NCBI GenBank assembly: GCA_004151065.3
Contig: NWUY0300009961.1
Location: 3,653 to 26,382 of the forward strand
DNA: 22,730 nt
Origin: Larix sibirica
Lineage: Eukaryota > Streptophyta > Pinopsida > Pinales > Pinaceae
Reading direction: 5' to 3'
Below the pieces are notes generated by a model. It was not told the origin of the DNA. It searched no databases and saw only the letters and a list, made by a program, of their open reading frames with translations. The position numbers and the translations under genes are program-made. Below, piece by piece: positions 10,046 through 19,924 of the stretch (positions are counted from its first letter, which is position 1; each line of letters starts with the position of its first letter).

Positions 10046-10217
10046 TCAATACAAAGCAACCCAAGTTAAAACATCCGGGCAGTTTGCAACACTGGATGTT
10101 CGAAAGCTCCTTGCAAAGGCGATTAAAGATTGTCAATACAAAGCAACCAAGTAAAAACATCGAGGCAGTTTGCAACACTGGATGTTTGAAGACTCCCTGC
10201 AAAGGTGATTAAAAACT
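10046..10217. repeat. 87-bp tandem duplication downstream of the TAF13 stop
   Basis: Copies start tcaatacaaagcaac at 10046 and 10133, period 87, with roughly nine in ten positions matching. The shared core includes cagtttgcaacactggatgt. It lies 420-590 bases past the TAF13 stop on that gene's strand, so it could be in the 3' UTR or just beyond; no poly(A) site could be fixed. Confidence 0.9.
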
Positions 10218-10639
10218 CCAATAATGACAATGTTTTTGAACAAAAGGAAAGAAAAGTATGTACAATCATTTGAGATTTCGAAAGAAGAAATAAGTTAATG
10301 ATATCAAATGCCAACAGAAAAAAAATAAAACTTAACATATTAAAGTGAAATGATGAGCAAGACCAGTTCAGCATTGTATTAAGACCAGTGCAATTAAAGA
10401 CTGCAATTTAATGTTGTTAATGTAAAACCTTTACAATCGCTGTACTATCTTCCAAGGAATTATAATTATGCACTCCTCTCTATCTTATTGGTCCAGTACT
10501 TATGACATTATTCTTTCATGTTACTTTGCGGCGAAAGCAATCTGAAGATAATCATCAACGTGGTACCGCTGTGCAACAGAACTATCTTTTTATCTCATCA
10601 AAATTTTCTGTCCACTTCTGTGCAAAAACAGATTATTCT
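10218..10639 (-). other. Probable TAF13 3' UTR and downstream flank
   Basis: This non-coding AT-rich DNA directly follows the TAF13 stop on the minus strand. Weak AATAAG and AATAAT poly(A)-like signals occur on the minus strand near 10485-10510. No other feature is seen. Confidence 0.4.
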
Positions 10640-10750
10640 TCAATCTTCATTGACCAACTTTTCCTCGTCAACTTCAAAAGCTTTTCTTGCTCTCTTAAGC
10701 TCTTCATTCATCGTTAACAATTCTGTACATCGGTTGAGCTTGGCTAAATC
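10640..10750 (-). CDS. TAF13: TAF13 (TFIID subunit), last coding exon
   Basis: TAF13 is a small histone-fold subunit of the general transcription factor TFIID, which loads RNA polymerase II at promoters; it pairs with TAF11 in the nucleus. On the minus strand this 111-bp exon encodes 36 residues and a stop: DLAKLNRCTELLTMNEELKR, then ARKAFEVDEEKLVNED. This is the family's signature C-terminus (plant forms read DLPKLNRCTELLSMNEELKQARKAF). A clean acceptor (TTATGCAG) precedes it at 10751-10752. The join to the preceding exon is phase 0 (...LLRK|DLAKL). No frameshift or stop is present, in contrast to all the mobile DNA around it. Assignment is from protein recognition. Confidence 0.92.
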   Translation of the reverse strand, partial: DLAKLNRCTELLTMNEELKRARKAFEVDEEKLVNED

Positions 10751-11133
10751 CTGCATAAGATGAAAACATCACGTGTTGAGCAAAATAAATCTTTTAAAAA
10801 TATGGATTTTGTCTGATATTCTGTTATCTTCCAGAGAGCACCATAAATCAGGTTGTTCAAACTAAAACCAATGCAGTAGATCCAAACAGATTAAGGATTG
10901 CCATCATGCTAAGAGGGTGCACAATGCAACTAAGAACCCTTGAAAAACAGCAGCAATGTTTATTAAATAATTATGTAGAGATTTTAAATATAGAAAAATC
11001 AATATACAACATATTCGCCAATCTGTAGAGCCATAATGTAGCATTCTCAGTCATCCAAATAGCTGTAATTCAACTGAAAAAACTAAACAAAACAGGTAAA
11101 ATCCAGCATCCCATACTGAAATCTTTGGAAGGT

Positions 11134-11740
11134 AGGCACTGCTATGGAGTGAAGCATAAGTTCCGTAGCTATGCAAGTATGAGAAATGCATCAATAAACG
11201 GGAAACAAGCACTTGATGCAAATTGAAATTGGGAAAATCTAGCAAAATCCAAAATACATAAAGGACAACAAATTTAGACTGAAAGAGGTGGATACTTACC
11301 TACCTATATTTTATTTTCTTTGTTGCTGAGTTAGAAGGAAAGACCAAGGAAGTGTGCAGAGCACAAGACCAAGAGGTCCGGCTATGCTTTTCAACATAAC
11401 TTTCAAGCTGTTTCTCCAATCCATAAGCAGGCACTACAATTGACTGACTTATAGTTTCCTTCTGACGCAAGTATAAGGGATGCATCAATTCATGGGAAAC
11501 CAGCATTTGCCGCAGTGATTTTTTGAACATTTGGCAAAACTCCAAACTACAAACGGACAATGGATGTAGATCAAACAGGAATGGGGGAAGCATATAGTGG
11601 TCTATTTAAATGTTATTTTGAATCTTTCTTCCAGAGTTAGGATGAAAGATCGAGAAGTGTGCAAAGCACAAAACCAAGAGGTCCACATGTGCTTTTTGAA
11701 TGCACCTTCAAGTTATTTCTCCAATCCATATTTCCAAAGA
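11134..11740. repeat. Diverged tandem duplication, period about 300 bp
   Basis: Two blocks alternate. One starts aggcact at 11134 and again at 11429 (period 295). The other starts gagttagaaggaaagacc at 11328 and recurs as gagttaggatgaaagatc at 11634 (period 306). Shared stretches include gcaagtat, gggaaac and gaagtgtgc. Copies differ at perhaps a quarter of positions. The minus-strand open frames here (11051-11245 and 11300-11593) follow the repeat and match no protein I know. Confidence 0.7.
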
Positions 11741-11949
11741 CTAGCAGAAAAGGATTTATTCTCGATACCTCAACCTGGGATTTTAGACAGAACACTCCGT
11801 TACAGGTCAGAATGGTCAATCATGATTCAATGAGAAGATTTTGAAAAAATATGCAAATGGAAAATTGCTAATGCATTACTGAAGAGATTCAAAGCACTTC
11901 TTTAAAGAGGAAAATCCTTTGCTTCTCTTAATTAAGGCATTCCCAACTA

Positions 11950-12241
11950 AATGTTTGACTGTCACTATAGGTAAACCCTATGGTGGATTCCTATGTTTGT
12001 GAGTTTGGCAGTTTCCTGGTCCCCATCTGTCTGCATCCAGCAATTACAGTCTATGTATGCATATGTGGACTTTCTATGCATTAATACAATGATTTGATAG
12101 ATTCTCATAGATGTTTTTTCCTGTTCTATCTCATCTATTTATATATCCTAACATGTTGAAAGTTAGTATATACTACACAAGTCAAGATGGTATGGAAGTA
12201 TGAGATTTCAAGAAGTTTCAAACTTCCAATGGTATCGGAGC
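11950..12241 (+). mobile_element. Copia-type LTR end with tRNA-iMet primer binding site
   Basis: At 12230-12241 the plus strand reads TGGTATCGGAGC. The canonical plant site complementary to initiator tRNA-Met is TGGTATCAGAGC, so one base differs. It is preceded by ...aaacttcca, which resembles the usual LTR 3' end before this site. Upstream T-rich DNA (about 11950-12228) would be the LTR, but its 5' edge is not defined and no gag or pol follows. This is probably an old truncated copia element in the TAF13 intron. Confidence 0.5.
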
Positions 12242-12750
12242 TACAAAATTTTTATTCCATGGGTCCATACTAGTGTACTAAGGTTAAAATTAATATAGTC
12301 ATATCAGTCTTTTCACAAGATCAAAAAGCTAAAGTATTCATCAAATCTGACAGAATAGAATCACTATAAGTGTATAAATTGGGAAAGAAATGCATTAGCC
12401 CATCACCTCCACAAAAGATATGAAAGATGCAGTATCAAAGTTGACACTGAAGAATGAAATGGAGAATGTTGTAGTTAATTTTTTGGATGAGATTGTTAAG
12501 AATCTTACCAGAGCATTTGCAAATAACCTGGAATAGGTAGGAGTTGTGTGCAAATGTTATCAAATTCATCAAGAAAAAAATAAGATTTCAGAAACATTCT
12601 GATTACTTAATATCTATTGAATATTCCAAAATCATTTCATTGTGGTATAGAATATAAGAAACATAGCTATTCTGATCAATATCAAAAGCCATAGTAGAAA
12701 GGTTATCTAATCTCAACGGATAACAATAAAATCAAGACCTTTCACCAATA

Positions 12751-12765
12751 AATAAAGATTAGATA
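12751..12765 (+). repeat. Left target-site duplication of SINE
   Basis: aataaagattagata is identical to 12960-12974. Confidence 0.9.
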
Positions 12766-12959
12766 CGAGGGTTAACTCAAGCGATCATGAACCATACATG
12801 AGATCTCCCTCCCAAGTTGGGGAGTCAAGGGTTCAACTCTCTTGATCCCCTCAGGATTTGGTGCTTGGAACTTAGGCACCAACGGTTTACCCCATTTACC
12901 ATCCATGGATCACACGGAAATACTCGGAGGGTTTTCCACAAGGTTTTCCTTGGAAAAAA
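12766..12959 (+). mobile_element. tRNA-derived SINE with perfect target-site duplication
   Basis: A 194-bp element sits between exact 15-bp direct repeats. Its 5' part is tRNA-like. An A-box-like gttaactcaagcgat lies at 12771-12785 and a B box ggttcaactct at 12830-12840 (consensus GGTTCGANNCC). These would be the internal RNA polymerase III promoter. It ends in ttttccttgg and an A-rich tail running into the right repeat. It has no protein coding capacity and would depend on a LINE for movement. It lies inside the TAF13 intron, antisense to that gene. A related 3' end occurs at 21103-21160, so this is a family. It is not a tRNA gene, since no cloverleaf is evident. Confidence 0.8.
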
Positions 12960-12974
12960 AATAAAGATTAGATA
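12960..12974 (+). repeat. Right target-site duplication of SINE
   Basis: aataaagattagata is identical to 12751-12765. Confidence 0.9.
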
Positions 12975-14520
12975 AATCAAAGATGAAAATTTATTCAGCC
13001 AGGCCAAAGCATAAGGTACCTGGGTATCCCTTTCGACGTTGATCTGTCAGAAAAAAATATGTGGGACTGGGTGTTAGCTAAATTTTAAGGAAAATTTTAA
13101 AAATGGTATAGCCAGAAACACTATAGTAGACATTCTAGCAGCAGGACACGTCTCCTCTTGTCTCTTCCCTTCTGCCAGTCTGTGTCAACCTATAGAAAGA
13201 CAGAGCAGTTGTTTCAAGATCTGCTCTGGGAAAAAAGGAAAGAGGGGACTCCCTCAAATCGCTTGGGACACATGTACTCTCTCACAAGAACATGGGGAGC
13301 TCAAGTTGGAAGATGTTAGAACTAAAGGAATAGTCCTAAAAATGTAATGCCTGTAAGGACCATCTGCGGGCAGACACCCACACACATGGTGGACATAAAG
13401 GGTCAGTTCAATCAATGCAACATTGTTGGTAGTGTGGTGGATTTTAGAATTTCAGTATTAGGTATTCTCAAGGGGGTGTGGCAAGCTTAACAGATAGTTT
13501 CGAATGAGCTTCAACAGGATTTAATTGGCCCTCAGAGTGGTGGGACCAGATCAATTTAGATCATCCCTTAGACAAGTGACAACACACATAGATTTAATCC
13601 CCTTCTTTTCATGAAAGAGATTGGCACAAAGGAGCTTCTGTGCGTCGGGACACGAGTGGGATGAAAACTCAAAGCAACTAGATCCAATGGCAAATGGTCA
13701 ACCATGCTCAAAGGTTACAAGCTATGGACAAGCAAACTTATACAACCCTATTAAATTATAGATGACTCCACTTAATACAAAGAGTGGATATGCAGGGACC
13801 TATTTGGAAGGATTGGAAATGATCCCAAGGGAAATCCTTGTTTGACTACAGAGGCAAAGAGATTTAGGCTAGGACCTGCCCGAACTTCTCCCCTGCAAAT
13901 ATACACAATGGAAGATGGGTGGTTCAAACTTCAGTATCATGAATCCTGGTGTATTCATAGATTTCAGGGCATCTTGCAAACTCGTGCTTCCTTTAAAGCT
14001 AGAGTTCGTGGATGGTTGGTTGTCTAGTAGTTACAGACAAATGTCATCACACAGCTTTTATACATAGGAATCGTGTGACTTGTCCCAAGTCAGAAACAGT
14101 CAAGCATTTTCTGTGGGGTTGCAAGGTGGCCCAAACTTTTAAGGTTTTGGTTGTGGACTACCATATGCGATGCAGTGCCCCCTCCACTTGAAGGGGATCA
14201 TTTTTGAGGAAAAATGGATGTTTAGTCCGGCAGTTAGAAGCATATCAGACACTATAAGACCAACTGGTATTTATTTAATATCGAAAAAACATTGTCAAGC
14301 TACTTTTAATGGAGAAACCGCATTGTTTCACATCCGGGGAATTTGTTGGGTTCAAATCCCACTAAGCAATTTAGTTCACAGCAAGAGGAGTTTTTTTGAA
14401 ATCAACCAAGGAAACTCCTACTTTGGTTCTCCCAATTACCATGCTCGACACTTAACGTTTTCATGCAGTTTGACTGCTTTAATTGTTCATTTTTCTTTGT
14501 TAATTGCCTTCTTGTTATGA
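12975..14520 (+). pseudogene. Second LINE fragment: RT thumb, zf-RVT and linker
   Basis: The plus strand gives YLGIPFDVDLSEKNMWDWVL from 13017, the conserved YLG region after RT motif C. SLPFCQSVSTYRKTEQLF and LLWEKRKEGTP follow (about 13160-13250), then AWDTCTLSQEHGELKLEDVR after a frame change (13260-13320). A zf-RVT remnant RVTCPKSETVKHFLWGCKVA is at about 14070-14130, and a typical pre-RNase H linker (FNGETALFHIRGICWVQI) at about 14307-14360. Several stops and frameshifts are present. Endonuclease, the catalytic palm and RNase H are absent. It is antisense to TAF13 within its intron and belongs to a LINE lineage clearly distinct in sequence from the one at 3.5-9.6 kb. Confidence 0.75.
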
Positions 14521-15422
14521 TGATGTTGTGAATCGGATGCCAAGGTATTAGCAGGACAAGTGGTCACAAACTCCAGAATTACTACATTCTGCACAGATTA
14601 TAACGCATCAATTGCAGTCAAAACCCCTTGATGTTTAGGGAACTGTCAAGAATAAAAGTGAAGAGCTTGTAAGTCTAGCAGAATTGGTGAGAAATTTCAA
14701 TTTTCAAGTTTATAGAAGCACAGTCTTGCATAGATAAAAAGCATCCAAAAATGTTCAAGTGCAGAAGTGCAATTCTATATGCATTTCAGAAGTGTTTGAT
14801 CAGCTAACTTTGTTTAGCATTATTTAAAACTTGGGATTAATGTGCATTGCAGTTACATTTCTTGAGTGCTTGATTCCAAGAACATCTAGAAGCGTTAGAA
14901 ACATTGCTAATAGACATTTTATCTCCATCAACCATGTCTAGATGGGTATAAAAACCAAAGACTGCAGTAAATGGCTAGCTCTAGAGTAGAAGGGACAAAT
15001 AATGAGAAACTTTGAAGGACTAACTTAGCAATATAGCAAGATGTAGAACTTCAAACTTGGAAAATATTCACTATATTTTACCATTCAAGTTGGAAATTGA
15101 AAACTATATTGCTGTGTCTACATGTAACATATTTAGCTCACAAATAAAGGTACATAGATTAGTTTGGAACAGTTATATTCTTACGTAGGGAGTTCAAGCA
15201 TCTCCTGAAGTAATAACATAGTGTAAGAAATGCAATTTAGAGACACAAGATATAAGTTACAACTTACAACTACAAGGCTGCATAATCAATAACTTTTCCA
15301 TTGCCCCAAATAAACAATTCCAAAAAATAAAACTTTTGAAATAAAAATAAGATAATGTTGCTGAACTGAATGTTGTGAATTTAAACTGCCATACTATACC
15401 TTCTTCAAAGCAAAGGCCTCAC
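14521..15422. other. Intronic DNA, nothing recognised
   Basis: AT-rich with stops in all frames. No domain, repeat or RNA gene is seen. Confidence 0.5.
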
Positions 15423-15497
15423 CTTACGTAAAAGAAACAGAAAGTCCTCTGTCAAAAGTTTCCCTCTTTTGGATGCAACTTCTTGGGCCTTATGTAC
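15423..15497 (-). CDS. TAF13: TAF13 (TFIID subunit), internal exon
   Basis: This 75-bp minus-strand exon encodes 25 residues: VHKAQEVASKRGKLLTEDF, then LFLLRK. It is the part of the TAF13 histone fold from the end of the long central helix through the last helix. It has a CATACAG acceptor at 15498-15500 and a GTGAGG donor at 15422, both canonical and phase 0. Together the two exons give 61 residues of a protein of about 125. The preceding residues (family ...ALVEDIVVEYVTDL and the GFGDDPNPLPE region) were sought on the minus strand up to 22730 and not seen, so the upstream intron exceeds 7.2 kb or the gene is 5'-truncated. An alternative donor GTAAGG lies four codon bases earlier but would break the family sequence. 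Confidence 0.92.
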
Positions 15498-16930
15498 CTG
15501 TATGATAAGCAAAAATACAGCACTAACGTTTATAAAGCATGAAAACAAAATCGAAGTACATAATACTTTGTAAAGCAGATAAAGCTCCTATCAACATAGC
15601 ATACCAATTAGCATAAGATGGTACCTGACAGTTCTGATATTTATAGAGTAATCTAATATTACCTTGATATATCATAATAACTTTTTTCCAAGTATAATAC
15701 ATGCATAGTCAGAAAACCACGAATGAAGCAAGCCAGACAACAATAGAAGCCCATATTCATGTTCTATGTTGGGGAGTGCAAAAAAGATTGGGAAGAAAGA
15801 TTCTTCTATGGACACTGACAATAATTTCCCTTTTCTTGATCAAAAACATGCAATTGATCTGCACTGTGCAAATTGCCAGTTAGTTAAAGGCAAAAGCAAT
15901 ATAGAGAAGGTTTTCAAAAAGAAAAAAGCAATAAACTTCTCTATGTTCTTAACGGTGAAAGCTTACATCTCTGTTCTACTATCCCCATAGAAATTGAAAT
16001 TTGTATCAATGTCCAACAAAGACCAAAACAGGTCAAAGGGACATAGTGACTAAAGCCAGCAATAATAACCAAGCAAAAGAGGGGTACAAAAGAACCCCTA
16101 AAATGAAAGGAAATAACACGAAAAATGAGTCCAAGAGCAGCATGAAATGAAATGACATAAACATAGGCATACAAGTGGGTAGGTATCCTATAGTAGCGGC
16201 TCTCCCAAGCAATTATGACTGTCCTATGAGCGCTCAAAGTGGCACACTCTTTAGCCTGAGTGGTGCAGCCAGGGAGCAATGTCCAATTGAAGGGTTGTGG
16301 GGAGATTTACTCCACAATGTCCCAAAACTGATGAAATAGGAGGTAATTGTTGTGGTTGTTGCGAAATAACCCTGAAGGATAAGCCATCTGAGAGGTAATG
16401 CTTGTAGTGTACAAGGCAAGGCACCACTGATTGGAGTATCTTATGAATTTCCTTGGTCCCATAGAGGCAATGAAACCTCTCTGTAATCTCATGTCTAAAG
16501 CAATGTAGCAAATATTGTTTCAGAAAATATATCGTCGAGGGTCCAGATAGAAACTGATCAGAAATACTATGGAAAATTTTGCAAATTATCAAAAAATGTC
16601 AACAAGATTAAACTTGGACCTAAAAAACTCAGAAAATATTGAACAAATTGGCAACCTGAAAAACTTGGGAGAAACTGAAAATATTGGGAGGAACAAGAGG
16701 TATGTGCAACACTGGTCTAAAGATAAAGTGCTCCTCACTGTCAAATCTCTAGCACAAGCCAAGAAAAATTTATGTAGATCCATTCTACTCTAGGAAGATT
16801 GTGATTTTCCTTAACCCTCAGGTAAGGAAAACACACCCAAAGATGACAGAGGAAAGTGAAGCCCATGTAACAAAGGCAATTGAATATAGAGTGGGTGAAC
16901 AATAAAGCTGCCCGAGATATGGAGGATGTT
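15498..16930. other. Probable upstream TAF13 intron, nothing recognised
   Basis: This lies 5' of the TAF13 internal exon. Minus-strand open frames at 15941-16279 and 16251-16592 overlap one another in different frames and match no family I know. No TAF13 exon was found. The DNA is AT-rich except near 16160-16330. Confidence 0.4.
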
Positions 16931-16939
16931 CTCAAAGAA

Positions 16940-17300
16940 AAAGACTAACTTGGGACACAGAGGCCCGAACAGTCCAATCCGGACTAGTCAAGTTGGTTAG
17001 GAGGTTGAGTTAGGGTTTTGTAGGTTAGGGTTGCTATATAAAGGAATAATGTTAAGTATGTATCTAATCATCAATTTATAATAATTGCATGAACATTGAG
17101 GTAATCTCTTTCACAAGCTTTGCACATTTTACTTACTAGGTGGCATTATGTTCAGCTAATGTTGTATGCTTCTAGTTGTATGATTTGATGGCTTTTGCAT
17201 GCAGGTTTACTAAGTAGAATTCAACTTTTGAACCCTCTACTTGGTGAAGCAGAAATCCATACTTGGCTATCAAAGACTAAGACAAGGGATTGAATGTTTC
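16940..17300 (+). promoter_or_regulatory. LTR-like promoter block with TATA box
   Basis: A GC-richer lead (gaggcccgaacagtccaatcc near 16960), repeated gttagggtt motifs and a strong TATA box, tatataaagg at 17035-17044, are followed by AT-rich leader DNA. This resembles the U3-R part of a plant LTR. No primer binding site, gag or partner LTR was found, so it could be a solo LTR or a chance promoter-like block. Confidence 0.3.
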
Positions 17301-18134
17301 TTCCCCCCTCTTACTCTTTGATCCCCAAGAAACTCTCTTGTTTCCTCATGACCCCATTGCCCTTCATCTCAAATAACATAGACATTCACTTTCCCACTTC
17401 TATTTTGCTGGAATTCATATTGTTAATAACCATATCATTCTCATGGTTTATCATTTCATGGGTTTATTAGCAATCTTTTTTTAAGCTGTTAGTATAAATC
17501 TGAAATTTACCTCTCTTTATGTTGGCAACACCAGCAACAGAATAAGAGTTAATGATTGGATAAAGCACATATTACTTTGGTCATTTTTCAGTTTATTGGT
17601 TTAAGAATTTCAGATTTCTATTGTTGATTATTCAACTTGAAAATCTGTAACAACAATTGCAATTGATCACTTGTTAATGGAATAATTTAAAACCATTTTA
17701 TTTCAATCCCTTGCTTAATAATTTGTGATCTATTTATTAGTTAACTGGGTTATTTCTTGGCAAATTTACCTGTGGTTTTGGTTATTTGCTTTCATTGATC
17801 AATGGTTATTGGTTCTTAAGAGTTTATATCATGTATGAGTTAGCATAGTTATTAATTCACCTATCAACCAATCAAGTATTCTTGTCACCTTTTACTTAAT
17901 TGCACCTTTTACTTAATTGCCTTACGGAATCCCCCCTTAGTGTAGGATTATCTTTCCTCACTGAAAGTGAAGCGAAACTTTACTTAGGTGACAGTTGTAA
18001 CGTTTCTATAGTAGCACTTGGCTAGAACCTGTTAGGAGACTTTGCCATAGGTTGCTAGTTTTTGTGGCAACATGTTTGATCTCCGTGATAATTTGGGCCT
18101 CTATTATACACTTGTTTTTTATATCTTGTCCATA
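17301..18134. other. Gene-free stretch with a 17-bp tandem duplication
   Basis: T-rich non-coding DNA. The only clear structure is the small repeat at 17886-17919. Confidence 0.4.
17886..17919. repeat. Exact 17-bp tandem duplication
   Basis: caccttttacttaattg occurs at 17886-17902 and again at 17903-17919 without mismatch. Confidence 0.9.
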
Positions 18135-19215
18135 GATTGGAGCACTAAGCATTAGCATTTACCTACTGATTTATTTCAGCCATATTTTCTTGAGCTGATC
18201 CGTGGCTATGGGCTACTTGCATCACTAGGTTTGTCAGTACAGAACCAGGTTTTCAGAACAGCTTACTTTCTCTCACAAGGGTTTTTCTCTATTGGTTGAT
18301 TTATCTTCAAGCCTTGCACTGCCCTAGTGTTGGTTTATACTTGTTCGTCACAGGGTTTTGGGCTTGTTTTGGTTCCATTCAATTCTTTTGCTATCACTTA
18401 TGAATCTCAGCATCGTATCAAAGCAGGTATGAACCTTTCCCTAGTCATTTTGCTGCTGGTTCAGGTTTCTTCTTGGTTGCCGAAGCTATTACTTTTTATC
18501 AGATTTTGGCGTGTAGAAGAGTGTCTAACTTGAGGAGTTTTGGGATGTTTTCATGGTGTATTGTTGACTAGAGAAAGGTGCCTCATTTGAGGCCATTCGG
18601 GCTTGTCTCATGTGCTTGTTTCATAGAACTAGCCCACAAATTGGAGCATGAAGCATTAGGGTTTACCTGCTGATTTATTTCTTCCATCTTTTCTTGAGCT
18701 GATCCATGGCTATGGGCTGGTGGCATCACTATTTTCTGTGACTACAGAACCAAGGTTTCAGACCATCTTTTTATTCTTCTTTCTAGCATCAATCCGAAGG
18801 TTTTTGGCTAGTGGCAATGCCCTAAGGGCTGCAGAACTAGGTTCTAGCATTAGGGTTTACTGTTTACCTACTGATTTATTTCAGCCATCTTTTCTTGAGC
18901 TGATCCATAGCTATGGGCTGGTGACATCACTATCTCCCGCGACTGCAGAATTAGGATTTCAAACCATCTCCTTTATTCTTATTTTCAGCATCAATTTGGA
19001 GATTTTTTGCTAGTAGCATTGCCCTAAGAGATATTTAACTAGGGTTTCTACAATTGATTTTTTCAGCAGCAATCCAAAGATTTTTTTGCTAGTGGCATTA
19101 TCCTAAGCACCACAGAACTATGGTTTCCGGATCTTATATTTTCAGCAGTTGATCTGGAAATTTTTTGGTTAGTGGCATTGCCCTAAGGGCCACGGCACTA
19201 GGGTTTTTGGATCAT
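18135..19215. repeat. Composite degenerate repeat array (units A and B)
   Basis: Two unit types alternate as A1 - spacer - A2 - B1 - A3 - B2 - B3 - B4. Unit A (about 125 bp, core ttttcttgagctgatccatg) starts near 18135, 18641 and 18844. Unit B (about 80 bp, core gctagtggcattgccctaag) starts near 18762, 18961, 19050 and 19127. B2 to B3 and B3 to B4 are 79 and 80 bp apart; A2 and A3 cores are 201 bp apart. Several units contain polypyrimidine-ttcag, which looks like a splice acceptor. The open frame at 18720-19013 repeats because 201 is a multiple of three; I do not call it a gene. Family and function are unknown. Confidence 0.85.
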
Positions 19216-19924
19216 CTCTCCTTTCGGATTTAAAAAAACTCTTTTAAACCTAGCACTATCCTTTGGTTCAATTTGGCAACAGAATTTTTCTCTCTAGGCT
19301 GCTCTTCAGCGAATGCTTGCACCATCCTAGTGTAGATTCTGACTCCACCACATTTGGAGAGATTCTTTATGTTCCAAGAGTTGAAGGTTTTACATTGGAT
19401 GCTTCAGTTTATTGTGATGCAAGGCTTGATTCCTGTCTATTGGTTCATAGCGATAATTGTTCTAGTGGGGGAGCTAAGTACTTCACCTTTCTTGATGCAA
19501 TTTTTACTCACAGATTCACAAGATCCCCAACATCCCCAGTAGCCAAAGACAAGACGTCCCTGACCCATCCCCAAGTACCCTAGGATGCGAGAACCTTGGG
19601 TATGGTTTCCCTAAGGTTCACATAAGTTCCCATGCTGCATAGACTTTATGCAATACTTCATAGGGGATGCATCCCTAAGGATCAAGGATGTGGCCACTGC
19701 AATTTAGGGACAAGGGGAAACCTTAGGGATCCTTTGTCATCGTCAATCCATAGAGTATGGCATACGGACATACCTTATCCCAAGGGATGATCTTGAGGAT
19801 GCCCCTGTACAATAGGGTCAAGCCCAAAGCCAATGTGGGAAAAAGCTCATTAAATGTTGGGATGTTCGAGACATAAAAGCTAGATAGCTTCATAGAATCT
19901 GGTCCATTTGGATTACCCACTATT
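19216..19924. other. Gene-free stretch, nothing recognised
   Basis: A plus-strand open frame at 19263-19583 and a minus-strand one at 19723-19971 match nothing I know. Repeated ccctaagg / ttaggg motifs are scattered between 19560 and 19730. Confidence 0.4.

Larger units (their letters stand above)
10751..15422 (-). other. TAF13 intron, 4672 bp, filled with mobile DNA
   Basis: It is bounded by a GTGAGG donor (15422 downward) and a TTATGCAG acceptor (ending at 10751) on the minus strand. It contains, left to right, a duplicated unit of about 300 bp, a copia primer binding site, a SINE with target-site duplication, and an antisense LINE fragment. The stretches 10751-11130, 12242-12750 and 14521-15422 show nothing I can identify. 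Splicing is inferred from the exon sequences; there is no transcript evidence here. Confidence 0.8.

Noticed and set aside
12766-12845. tRNA gene
   Set aside because: A- and B-box-like sequences are present, but no cloverleaf stems can be paired and the unit has a SINE tail with target-site duplication.
16251-16592. 113-codon minus-strand open frame just upstream of the TAF13 internal exon
   Set aside because: It does not match any TAF13 region, and three frames are partly open over the same stretch, so chance is likelier.
18135-19215. CRISPR-like or host protein repeat array
   Set aside because: Unit spacing is irregular, units are long and diverged, and the surroundings are clearly plant nuclear DNA.
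19195-19225. Minus-strand text RRDDPKTL reminiscent of the TAF13 GDDPNPLP segment
   Set aside because: It falls inside repeat unit B4, lacks the surrounding GFG and ESVAL residues, and has no suitable splice sites.
19263-19583. 106-codon plus-strand open frame
   Set aside because: There is no recognisable domain, an overlapping frame is also open, and repeat-derived DNA surrounds it.
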